Of a DNA stretch of 6,912 nt, positions 1-5,957 are shown piece after piece. Below the pieces are notes generated by a model. That model was not told the origin of the DNA, ran no database searches, and worked only from the letters and a program-made list of their open reading frames with translations. Every line of letters begins with the position of its first letter. The first letter of the stretch is position 1. Made by a program: the position numbers and the translations under genes. This DNA comes from CAWHOW01 sp050013795 (GTDB lineage Bacteria; Bacteroidota; Bacteroidia; Bacteroidales; CG2-30-32-10): contig JBEKEO010000168.1 of NCBI GenBank assembly GCA_050013795.1, forward strand, positions 1 to 6,912, read 5' to 3'.

Positions 1-230
1 TAGCTTCCATGTCGTCAGGACCTGTTGTAGTGGCCATACTTGAAAAAGCAAATGCCGTGGAAGACTACCGTAAACTTATAGGCTCGACCAATCCTGCAGA
101 TGCTGCTGCAGGTACTATAAGGAAGCTTTATGGAACAAGCGTGGAGGCTAATGCAGTTCATGGTTCCGACAGCGATGGAAATGCCGAAATTGAATGCAAT
201 TTCTTCTTTTCAAAACAGGACAGACATTAA
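1..230 (+). CDS. ndk: Nucleoside diphosphate kinase, C-terminal part (5' end outside window)
   Basis: The enzyme moves the gamma-phosphate of a nucleoside triphosphate (usually ATP) to NDPs and dNDPs through a phosphohistidine, balancing cytoplasmic nucleotide pools. The reading frame is open from base 3, and 75 residues are visible, roughly the second half of a family member of about 140 residues. Family landmarks are SSGPVVV followed by LEKANAV, then NPADAAAGTIRKLYG with the phosphate-contacting Arg, then EANAVHGSDS with the catalytic histidine at bases 159-161, and a terminal FFF. The internal ATG at base 9 lies within the family's conserved core, so it is not the true start. The gene is convergent with the HTH regulator. 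Identification is by motif and is very secure; only the fragment is visible, so regulation cannot be judged. Confidence 0.96.
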   Translation, partial: ASMSSGPVVVAILEKANAVEDYRKLIGSTNPADAAAGTIRKLYGTSVEANAVHGSDSDGNAEIECNFFFSKQDRH

Positions 231-236
231 TATATA

Positions 237-257
237 AGCTTTGATAATTTCAAAGTT
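237..257. terminator. Short hairpin between convergent ndk and HTH genes
   Basis: AGCTTTGA (237-244) pairs with TCAAAGTT (250-257) around a 5-nt loop, giving 8 pairs including one G-U. It begins 7 nt after the ndk stop codon. No clear T-run follows on either strand, so it is a weak terminator candidate placed mainly by position between convergent genes. Confidence 0.3.
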
Positions 258-307
258 GGAAGTTGTAGTTGGATTTATGCAGAGTCAGAAACTGCTTACT
301 ACTAAAT

Positions 308-847
308 TTATTCCGGGAAATATTCTATGCAGGATTTATCTGAATAAAATATCACTATCCTGTCAATTTTCCTGTTATCTGATTTCTTTGTTCTTTCCAT
401 TACCTTTCTCTGATCGGCTTCCTGAATAGGAGTATGGATTTCTTTTTGCACGCTCTCTTTTGATTTCTGAACCGGGATATGCTGTTTAGCTTTCTCTTCC
501 TTCTGAACTGGAATTTCTTCAATATCGCTTATTTGCGGCGTTTCTTCCATCAAAATATCCTGTTGAGAATCGTTTAAAATTGAAGTTTGCGTTACTTTTC
601 CGGTTTTATGCTCTTCTATAATGTTAAAAAGGTCAGGTTCGATGTACATGCTTCCTTTGCCAGTTAATATCCAGTCGGAATTAATATCCGGGAAGCGTTT
701 AAGTATCTTTTGAATAAAATCCAGGCTCGGATTATTCCTTCCGGATAAAATATGAGATATACTTGAACGTTGAACTCCGATCTCATCGGCAAATTTTGAC
801 GCTGAAATATTTTTGGTTTTCAAAATTAACTGTATCCTGCTGTTCAT
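308..847 (-). CDS. XRE-family helix-turn-helix transcriptional regulator
   Basis: Predicted cytoplasmic DNA-binding protein of 179 residues. Residues 1-66 form a Cro/CI-type HTH domain: the core ASKFADEIGVQRSSISHILS (16-35) holds the helix-turn-helix, followed by GRNNPSLDFIQKILKRFP and a DWILTGKGSMY segment that is common in Bacteroidota members. Residues about 70-158 are charged, Glu/Lys/Gln-rich and probably disordered, with IPVQK repeated at 112-116 and 124-128. The last 20 residues regain a hydrophobic pattern (RIVIFYSD, IEYFPE); from memory, similar C-terminal tails recur in Bacteroidota HTH proteins. The ATG at 847 is chosen because it starts the HTH domain directly and sits about 20 nt from a promoter box. 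There is no peptidase or sensory domain. The target is unknown; autoregulation is plausible given near-palindromes upstream. The gene stands alone and is convergent with ndk. Confidence 0.9.
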   Translation of the reverse strand: MNSRIQLILKTKNISASKFADEIGVQRSSISHILSGRNNPSLDFIQKILKRFPDINSDWILTGKGSMYIEPDLFNIIEEHKTGKVTQTSILNDSQQDILMEETPQISDIEEIPVQKEEKAKQHIPVQKSKESVQKEIHTPIQEADQRKVMERTKKSDNRKIDRIVIFYSDKSCIEYFPE

Positions 848-867
848 ATTTTTGTAAATTAAAATTT

Positions 868-945
868 GACAAATGTAATAATAATATTGTTTACCAAAGT
901 AACTTTATTAATATTACAAATGTATTTATATAATTACAATTGTAT
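868..945. promoter_or_regulatory. Three near-palindromic ACAAATGTA-type motifs, possible operators
   Basis: ACAAATGTA occurs at 869-877 and 916-924, and the related ACAATTGTA at 936-944. The last lies in the perfect palindrome TACAATTGTA. The latter two sit in ATTACAAATGTAT (913-925) and ATTACAATTGTAT (933-945), exactly 20 bp apart. The first copy overlaps the -7 box of the HTH gene, the position expected for a repressor site. Binding by the HTH protein is inference. In such AT-rich DNA some matches could be chance, or remnants of promoter boxes. Confidence 0.3.
870..898 (-). promoter_or_regulatory. Bacteroidota-type promoter of the HTH regulator
   Basis: Read on the minus strand, a TTTG at 898-895 is followed after 17 nt by TACATTTG at 877-870, an exact match to the TAnnTTTG -7 consensus. 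This would put the transcript start near 865 and leave a leader of roughly 17 nt. The 17-nt spacing is at the short end of the range reported for Flavobacterium-type promoters. Confidence 0.55.
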
Positions 946-1596
946 GTGCTGAATTTATTATTTAAATAACTTATATAATATATTTATTTGTCAGTATTAT
1001 ACTATTGTATTATCATCATAATATGAAAATCGTATTTATTTATTGAACTATTAGTTTAAGTATATTTTATAAATAACTGATTTTTAATATATATAATATT
1101 ATTATATTAAACATAATTTCCAAATGTTATTGATAAGTGTAAATTACACATAACTATACAAAAATATTTATATGCTTGTTACAGATATATACAATATTGT
1201 TCAAAATCATGACTGTTTACATTTATACATTTTGATAGTTATTAACAACAATTATCACTTTGCTTAACCTGTCTAACCCCTATTATTTTTTTAACAGCTA
1301 AGTATTTGAATGGCCTTATTTAGAATCTTTTCATTTAACCTCTGCTTCCCTCCTATTTTAGTAAAATTGGAAAAACATTGGTTTTTTTTAAACTGATTTA
1401 AGGAACTATAACTTTTGTAGAGATTTATAATCTTGCCGCAAAAACACTAAAACTCAAAGAAACAATAAGAAATATTGGAAAGATTTGGCGTTATTGTGCA
1501 TTAGTAGTATGATTTTAAGCACTTTATTATATATTTAAATAAGTTCGGGCTTTATAAACCTCTAAACAAAGCTAAAATGTCTCCTGTGTAATTAAG
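946..1596. other. AT-rich intergenic region with no recognisable gene
   Basis: No reading frame of convincing length or content was found on either strand. The region is extremely AT-rich, most strongly up to about 1260. It holds a perfect palindrome ACAATATTGT (1191-1200), a long-loop inverted repeat TCAAAAT/ATTTTGA (1201-1207 with 1229-1235), and a small hairpin TGATAGTT/AATTATCA (1233-1240 with 1250-1257, 9-nt loop). At 1433-1470 lies an A-rich stretch (GCCGCAAAAACAC, CTCAAAGAAACAA) resembling, from memory, decayed dispersed 'CACAAAG' repeats of Bacteroidota genomes. None of these is followed by a gene close enough to assign a role. Confidence 0.6.
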
Positions 1597-1825
1597 ATAA
1601 AGTAGTTATCAAGCTGATGACGATAGTAACTTCGGAAATAACGATAGTCATTAAGTCGATGACGATAGGAATTTCGGAAATATCTATTGACATCAGACCG
1701 ATGACGATAGTAACTTCGGAAATATCTATTGACATCAGACCGATGGTGATAGGAGTTTCGGAAATATTTATAGTCATCAAACCAATAACGATAGTAATCG
1801 AACCGATAACTCATAGTGTAACCGG
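1597..1825. repeat. Degenerate 21-bp tandem repeats in a 42-bp higher-order array
   Basis: Nine clear 21-bp units run without gaps from 1617 to 1805, starting at 1617, 1638, 1659, 1680, 1701, 1722, 1743, 1764 and 1785. A degenerate unit precedes them (1597-1616, one base short) and another follows (1806-1825). Most begin ATRACGATAG or ATATCTATTG. Units alternate between a type ending TTCGGAA and a type ending around CATCAGACCG, so the strongest period is 42 bp; 1659-1700 and 1701-1742 differ at only two bases. The array is about 38% G+C, visibly above its flanks. Because 21 is a multiple of three, long frames stay open on both strands (for example 1617-1868 plus, encoding MTIVTSE/ISIDIRP-type heptads). 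Differences between copies often fall at second codon positions of that frame, and no ribosome-binding site is evident, so coding is doubtful. There are no spacers, so it is not CRISPR. Confidence 0.85.
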
Positions 1826-1933
1826 TTTTATTCACAGCTTATTCCAAATAACAGAGACCTTTTGCTAAAAACTGTGTAAATGCAATATTAAGATTAGCCT
1901 TTTGTATATAATTATAAGGAAAGCAAAATGTTT

Positions 1934-1941
1934 TAAATTTG
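1934..1941 (+). promoter_or_regulatory. Candidate -7 box (TAAATTTG) upstream of the nitroreductase operon
   Basis: TAAATTTG matches TAnnTTTG exactly and lies 24 bp upstream of the ATG at 1966, implying a leader of about 15-20 nt. No TTG was found at the expected 17-23 nt upstream; the nearest TTTG (1901-1904) is 29 nt away. The call therefore rests on one box. Confidence 0.4.
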
Positions 1942-1965
1942 CCTGTGAAATAATAAGAATTGAAA

Positions 1966-2655
1966 ATGAATAAAAGACATATAATTAAAGAGCAAAATTC
2001 AGATAAGGTTAACGAAAAAGTAGAAAAAATTGTTCCTATCATTCTGCAGAAACCTAAAGCTGTTAAAGATAAAACAGTATTTAATGCAATTAAGCAAAGG
2101 AAGACCATACGTGAAATAAGCGATAAAAAGCTTCCGCTGCAAACACTTTCAAATCTTCTATGGGCTGCTTGTGGAGTAAACCGAAAGAAAGGTCCTTTTG
2201 GCATTGGCGGAAGAACTGCAGCAACTGCAAGCAATTCGCAGGAAATATATCTTTATGTAGCGTTGAAAGAAGGTATTTATTTGTATGATGCCTTTCTTCA
2301 CAAGCTGATTCCTGTTATTGCAGGCGACTTTCGCAGACATGCAATAGGAAAAGGACAGCTTAGTTTAGGCGATAAAGCCCCTGTTCGCCTGATCTATGTT
2401 GCCGATATAGATAAGCTTGCCAACACTAAAGGTTTCCAGGAACCGGGTCTTCAAAATCCCGAAGTTCAGAAGTCATATTATTTTGTTGACACAGGAATCA
2501 TAGCTGGAAATATATACCTTTTTGCCGCTTCTCAGGGACTGGCATCATGGTTTCATAACTGCAATAAACAGGAACTATCAGCACTGTTAAAGTTGCGGAA
2601 AGACCAACGGGTGATATTTGGACATACAATAGGATACCCGCAGAAGAAAAAATAA
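1966..2655 (+). CDS. SagB/ThcOx-like nitroreductase-family protein, cytoplasmic
   Basis: A 229-residue probable FMN-dependent oxidoreductase of the nitroreductase fold, closest by motif to the short SagB/ThcOx-type dehydrogenases; the substrate is unknown. After a lysine-rich N-terminal extension (1-36) come the FMN-phosphate motif RKTIR (45-49), the helix LSNLLWAACGVNR (61-73), GGRTAATASNSQEIYLYV (81-98), IYLYDA (104-109), an IAGNIYLFAASQGLASWF segment (179-196) and the terminal DQRVIFGHTIGYP (213-225). There is no signal peptide or membrane segment, so it should act in the cytoplasm. The ATG at 1966 is preferred over an in-frame TTG at 1960, which would add two residues. The next gene is a paralogue 24 bp downstream, so the two are very likely cotranscribed. 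No cyclodehydratase, leader peptide or other azole-forming partner lies nearby, so a peptide-modification role is not supported. Confidence 0.85.
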   Translation: MNKRHIIKEQNSDKVNEKVEKIVPIILQKPKAVKDKTVFNAIKQRKTIREISDKKLPLQTLSNLLWAACGVNRKKGPFGIGGRTAATASNSQEIYLYVALKEGIYLYDAFLHKLIPVIAGDFRRHAIGKGQLSLGDKAPVRLIYVADIDKLANTKGFQEPGLQNPEVQKSYYFVDTGIIAGNIYLFAASQGLASWFHNCNKQELSALLKLRKDQRVIFGHTIGYPQKKK

Positions 2656-2679
2656 ATAACTAATTAAAAAGATAAACCT

Positions 2680-3321
2680 ATGAAGAAGATCATCATTCAA
2701 TTTTGCTTTGCCGTAATAGCAACATCATTATTTGCACAAGGGACAAAGGTTATAGTATTAAATCCGCCCGATACTACAAAAGGGCTGCCTGTAATGAAGG
2801 CATTATCTTTAAGAGCATCTGCCACTAAATGGGATACAGCCGCATTAAAACTGCAGGATCTGTCCGATCTGTTATGGGCAGCTAACGGCATCAATCGACA
2901 TGCTACAGGTAAACGTACTGCTCCATCCGCTATGAACGCACAGGATATTGATGTTTATGTATTTCTTAAATCAGGCGCATACTTATATGATGCTGTTAAG
3001 AATGCACTAAATCTGGTAGCTGAAGGTGACAAGAGGAACTTATGCATTGGCAAACAAAGTTTTACTGATATTCCTCCTGTTTTTTGCCTATTGGTGTCTG
3101 ATATATCAAAGTTTAAATCAGGAAATGATTCAACAAAGTTAGTATTAGCAGCAGAAGATGCCGGATTGGTGTCAGAAAACATAGCTGTTTTTTGTGCCTC
3201 TGTTGGCTTGGCTACAAGGCCAAGAGCAACTATGGATCAGGAAAATCTAAAGAAACTGCTTAACCTGAAACCTTCTCAGCGGATGATGTTAAATAATCCT
3301 GTATCATATAAAAAAGATTAA
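2680..3321 (+). CDS. Exported SagB/ThcOx-like nitroreductase-family protein
   Basis: A 213-residue paralogue of the preceding gene. Residues 1-20 are a signal peptide (MKK, hydrophobic core, cut after FAQ) with no lipobox cysteine, so the product should be soluble in the periplasm. Shared landmarks are LQDLSDLLWAANGINR (58-73), KRTAPSAMNAQDIDVYVF (78-95), AYLYDA (100-105), AEGDKR (114-119) and VGLATRPRATMD (175-186). Two flavin-related positions differ from the upstream protein. The RxTxR motif reads RASAT (45-49), with Thr-Lys in place of the second Arg. The terminal IGYP reads VSYKKD. FMN binding is therefore less certain than for the neighbour. It also lacks the loop around residues 154-168 of the upstream protein. 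Its start is the only ATG before the signal peptide. It probably shares an operon with the genes on both sides. Confidence 0.85.
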   Translation: MKKIIIQFCFAVIATSLFAQGTKVIVLNPPDTTKGLPVMKALSLRASATKWDTAALKLQDLSDLLWAANGINRHATGKRTAPSAMNAQDIDVYVFLKSGAYLYDAVKNALNLVAEGDKRNLCIGKQSFTDIPPVFCLLVSDISKFKSGNDSTKLVLAAEDAGLVSENIAVFCASVGLATRPRATMDQENLKKLLNLKPSQRMMLNNPVSYKKD

Positions 3322-3387
3322 TAACTCATAGGCAACTTAAATCAACTCTGACCAGCATTTGTCGTTGGCTTACATAGATAATGTTTG

Positions 3388-4122
3388 ATGAATCCGATGA
3401 TTCTTAATTATACCAGAAAACTTCTTGTTTTATTCTTGTTTGCTGCTTATGAGTTTTTGAATGCTCAAGGTGGCGGACCACCTATGATAACCGACGACCC
3501 GGGTACTGCTCCTAAAGGAAAAATTGAATTAAATGTTTCTGTTAATTCTGATATTTCAAAGCCTGAGACTGAATATCAAATTCCTTTATTTGACTTAAAC
3601 TATGGTTTGACTGAACACATACAGCTTAAAATGGAAATACCATATTTAATTTATTCAGGTAAAGAAGAAAATTTTAATAGATTAGGCAGTCCGTTACTGG
3701 GAGTGAAATACAGGTTTCTGGATGAAGATAAAAGCAAAATATCTGTTTCCACATACCCTCAAATAAATGCTCCATTGAATTCAAAAGATTCTATTGCATA
3801 TCTGTTGCCGCTTGAATTTGAAAAGTCTATTGATTCCGTAATCACTTTAGGCTGTGAATTGGGGTTTGGCTGGAGTGAGAAGGGATATAAATACATAAAA
3901 TCAGGTATACTTGCAGGTAAAGGATTTGGCGATAAGTTTGAAGCAATGCTTGAATTTGATGCTTTTTATGATATTTCTGCAAGTAAATGGGATGATATTA
4001 TATTAAATGCAGGGGCAAGATATACAGTCAATAAAAACATCATTATATTGTTGGCTGCAGGTTTCAACCTTAGTGAAAGTAAAAACATACACACTGTTTT
4101 GGGCATTCAGTTTTTGTTTTAA
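3388..4122 (+). CDS. Outer-membrane beta-barrel, putative transporter (phenol MetA degradation-like)
   Basis: A 244-residue secreted protein. Residues 1-27 form a signal peptide (RKLLVLFLFAA core, cut near NAQ). The mature N-terminus GGGPPMITDDPGT (28-40) is typical of the 'transporter' / MetA-pathway barrel family. It continues with FDLNYGLTEHIQL (68-80), GSPLLGVKYRF (100-110) and a series of alternating amphipathic strands, and ends in phenylalanine (IQFLF), the usual outer-membrane assembly signal. The family is thought to form outer-membrane channels, but the substrate here is unknown. The ATG at 3388 is chosen; a TTG three bases earlier and an ATG at 3397 are alternatives that leave the signal peptide intact. 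It lies 66 bp after the exported nitroreductase with no promoter box seen between them, so it is probably the last gene of the operon. Confidence 0.75.
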   Translation: MNPMILNYTRKLLVLFLFAAYEFLNAQGGGPPMITDDPGTAPKGKIELNVSVNSDISKPETEYQIPLFDLNYGLTEHIQLKMEIPYLIYSGKEENFNRLGSPLLGVKYRFLDEDKSKISVSTYPQINAPLNSKDSIAYLLPLEFEKSIDSVITLGCELGFGWSEKGYKYIKSGILAGKGFGDKFEAMLEFDAFYDISASKWDDIILNAGARYTVNKNIIILLAAGFNLSESKNIHTVLGIQFLF

Positions 4123-4200
4123 GAACTATTATTAAGGGAGGAAACTAAACTAATCTGCAATTTTGTATCTCTATCTAAATATCACAGTTTAATATAGTTG

Positions 4201-4241
4201 AAAAGTCATTTCTAAAAAAAGCTTGTCCTCTATTGACTTTT
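4201..4241 (+). terminator. Hairpin after the beta-barrel gene, candidate terminator
   Basis: AAAAGTCA (4201-4208) pairs perfectly with TGACTTTT (4234-4241) across a 25-nt loop, about 80 bp after the barrel stop codon. T-rich sequence follows the second arm. The long loop and A/T-rich stem make it a modest candidate. The second arm overlaps the -33 region of the next promoter. Confidence 0.35.
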
Positions 4242-4263
4242 TACTTTATATTATTTATATTTG
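4233..4263 (+). promoter_or_regulatory. Bacteroidota-type promoter of the collagen-like/FISUMP operon
   Basis: TTG at 4233-4235, a 20-nt spacer, then TATATTTG at 4256-4263, an exact TAnnTTTG box. The predicted start of transcription near 4268-4270 leaves a leader of about 50 nt before the ATG at 4318. Box sequence and spacing both fit the Flavobacterium/Bacteroides pattern, making this the best-formed promoter in the window. Confidence 0.55.
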
Positions 4264-4317
4264 ATGAATTATAAATTCTAAAAATCAAATTAATTATAAA
4301 CCATAATTTATCCAACT

Positions 4318-5940
4318 ATGAAAAGGATGACTACTTGTTTAATTGCAATTGTGGCAAGCTGCTTGATGTTTATCACTACCAGTTTTGCACAGGTACCGCA
4401 AGCATTAAATTACCAGGCTGTTGCCCGCGATGGATTAGGCAAATTAATAGCGAATCATGCTATAGGAATTAAAATCAGCATACTTCAGGGTTCTGCAACT
4501 GGTGCAACAGTTTATATTGAAACCGATACATGCACAACCAATCAATTCGGTTTATTTACAATTACAATTGGAAAAGGTACGGTTCTTACAGGAGTTTTCA
4601 GTTCTATAAATTGGAGTACAGGCGACTATTGGTTGCAGGTGCAAATGGATCCGACTGGAGGTAACTCTTATACGAATATGGGAACTTCTCAGTTATTATC
4701 CGTACCTTATGCCATGTATGCAGCTAATTCAGGTACAAGCGAACCTACTGGTCCAACAGGGCCTACCGGTACTAATGGAAATAATGGAGCAACAGGTCCA
4801 ACAGGGGATATTGGTGCAACAGGACCTACAGGAATAGAAGGCACTACCGGCGCTAATGGAAATGTTGGAGCAACAGGTCCAACTGGATCAGGAATGGGAC
4901 CAACTGGACCAACTGGTGTTACAGGAACCATAGGCATAACAGGAGCAACCGGAATAACAGGAGCTACAGGAACAAGTATAACAGGTCCAACTGGGGCTAC
5001 TGGTCCGACAGGTCTAACTGGACTAACAGGGGCAACCGGAACAAGTATAACAGGTCCAACTGGAGCTACCGGTCCTAGCGGTGGTCCGGTCGGACCAACA
5101 GGTGTAACAGGTCCTACAGGGAATAGTGGTACTGCAGGTGCTACGGGAGTGACTGGTGCAACAGGCGCTGCTCCTTCAGGTGCAACATATCAGGCAACAC
5201 CAACTAATCCAGCCGCAACAATAAACACAACAGGAGTAATGATGGGATTGGCTGGTTCAATTACTCCTTCAGGCTCAGGAAAAGTTTACATTGAAATCAG
5301 TGGTGACGTAAATAATAATACAAAAAACGACGGCAGTGAGGTACAAATATTATATGGTACTGGAACAGCTCCTGCGAATGGCGCAGCTATCACAGGAACA
5401 ACAGTGGGAGGAAGAGTAAACTTGCTTTTCACTACTACTAGTGGTAGTACTTTTACACTTCTTACTCCTTTTGCACTTAATGGTTTGGTAACAGGACTTT
5501 CAGTAGGAACTACATACTGGATTGATATCAGTCTTGCTTCAGTCACAGGAGGGACATCAACAGTAAAAGATATTTCTATTTCAGCCACCGAAGTTGGAGC
5601 TGGGGCAGTTGGAGCTACTGGTCCAACAGGCGCAGGAACTACAGGACCAACAGGACCCACTGGCCCTAGTATGGGACCGACAGGACCCACCGGTCCAACA
5701 GGATCAGGTACTACAGTAACAGAAGTTGCTGATGAAATTACAGCTACGGCAGCGCAAACAAGCTTTCCATTAACACAGACTCCATCGGCAAACAGCAAAG
5801 TCAAGATGTTTATTAACGGGGTTAGAATAAGCAATACAGCATATAGCCATACGGGAACAACATTAACATATATTCCTGCAAATAATGGCTCGTATGCAAT
5901 GGTAGCGGGTGATAGAATTGAATTTGATTATTATTATTAA
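4318..5940 (+). CDS. Secreted collagen-like modular surface protein
   Basis: A 540-residue exported protein. Residues 1-24 are a signal peptide ending SFAQ. Residues 25-137 form a beta-rich N-terminal domain with LNYQAVARDGLGKLI, TTNQFGLFTITIGKG, YWLQVQMDP and LLSVPYAMYA, a module common at the start of Bacteroidota surface proteins. Residues about 143-284 are collagen-like Gly-X-Y repeats dominated by GPT, GAT and GIT, with threonine usually at Y. They are interrupted by GSGM, GTSIT (twice) and GGPV. Residues 285-428 are a Ser/Thr/Gly-rich globular beta domain, 429-464 a second short Gly-X-Y block, and 465-540 a C-terminal beta domain ending RIEFDYYY. Such Gly-X-Thr stretches in bacteria can form triple helices and carry O-glycans (as in BclA), so a trimeric stalked surface fibre is inferred. 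There is no recognisable type IX sorting domain or anchor. The FISUMP gene follows 17 bp downstream. Confidence 0.88.
   Translation: MKRMTTCLIAIVASCLMFITTSFAQVPQALNYQAVARDGLGKLIANHAIGIKISILQGSATGATVYIETDTCTTNQFGLFTITIGKGTVLTGVFSSINWSTGDYWLQVQMDPTGGNSYTNMGTSQLLSVPYAMYAANSGTSEPTGPTGPTGTNGNNGATGPTGDIGATGPTGIEGTTGANGNVGATGPTGSGMGPTGPTGVTGTIGITGATGITGATGTSITGPTGATGPTGLTGLTGATGTSITGPTGATGPSGGPVGPTGVTGPTGNSGTAGATGVTGATGAAPSGATYQATPTNPAATINTTGVMMGLAGSITPSGSGKVYIEISGDVNNNTKNDGSEVQILYGTGTAPANGAAITGTTVGGRVNLLFTTTSGSTFTLLTPFALNGLVTGLSVGTTYWIDISLASVTGGTSTVKDISISATEVGAGAVGATGPTGAGTTGPTGPTGPSMGPTGPTGPTGSGTTVTEVADEITATAAQTSFPLTQTPSANSKVKMFINGVRISNTAYSHTGTTLTYIPANNGSYAMVAGDRIEFDYYY
4971..5063 (+). repeat. Internal duplication in the collagen-like region
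   Basis: An identical 24-bp sequence beginning AACAAGTATAACAGG occurs at 4971-4994 and again at 5040-5063, offset by 69 bp (23 codons). It encodes the interrupted segment TSITGPTG within GATGTSITGPTGATGP. Flanking bases match in amino-acid meaning but differ at silent positions, so the duplication has partly diverged. Confidence 0.8.
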
Positions 5941-5957
5941 AATAACGCTTATCATAT

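Noticed and set aside
241..429. Small plus-strand gene after ndk
   Set aside because: It overlaps the 3' end of the HTH gene in antisense, has low-quality composition and no recognisable motif.
1597..1825. CRISPR array
   Set aside because: The units abut with no unique spacers, they are degenerate, and no cas gene is nearby.
1572..1868. Protein-coding genes on either strand across the 21-bp array (plus 1617-1868; minus 1592-1780 and 1572-1835)
   Set aside because: Frames stay open because the period is a multiple of three. Copy differences often change amino acids, there is no ribosome-binding site, and no known family is recognisable; the array is annotated as a DNA repeat instead.
1966..3321. 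Azole/thiopeptide-like peptide biosynthesis cluster, suggested by SagB-like proteins
   Set aside because: No YcaO cyclodehydratase, precursor peptide, protease or transporter of that type is in the window, and short SagB-like proteins are common outside such clusters.
4707..5834. Minus-strand Pro-Val-Gly-rich reading frames (4707-4937 and 5286-5834)
   Set aside because: They are the mirror image of the Gly-X-Thr codons in the collagen-like gene, which keep the antisense frame free of stops.
4318..5940. Phage tail fibre gene
   Set aside because: Collagen-like and beta modules occur in phage fibres, but this protein has a signal peptide and a Bacteroidota surface-type N-terminal domain, and no phage structural gene is nearby.
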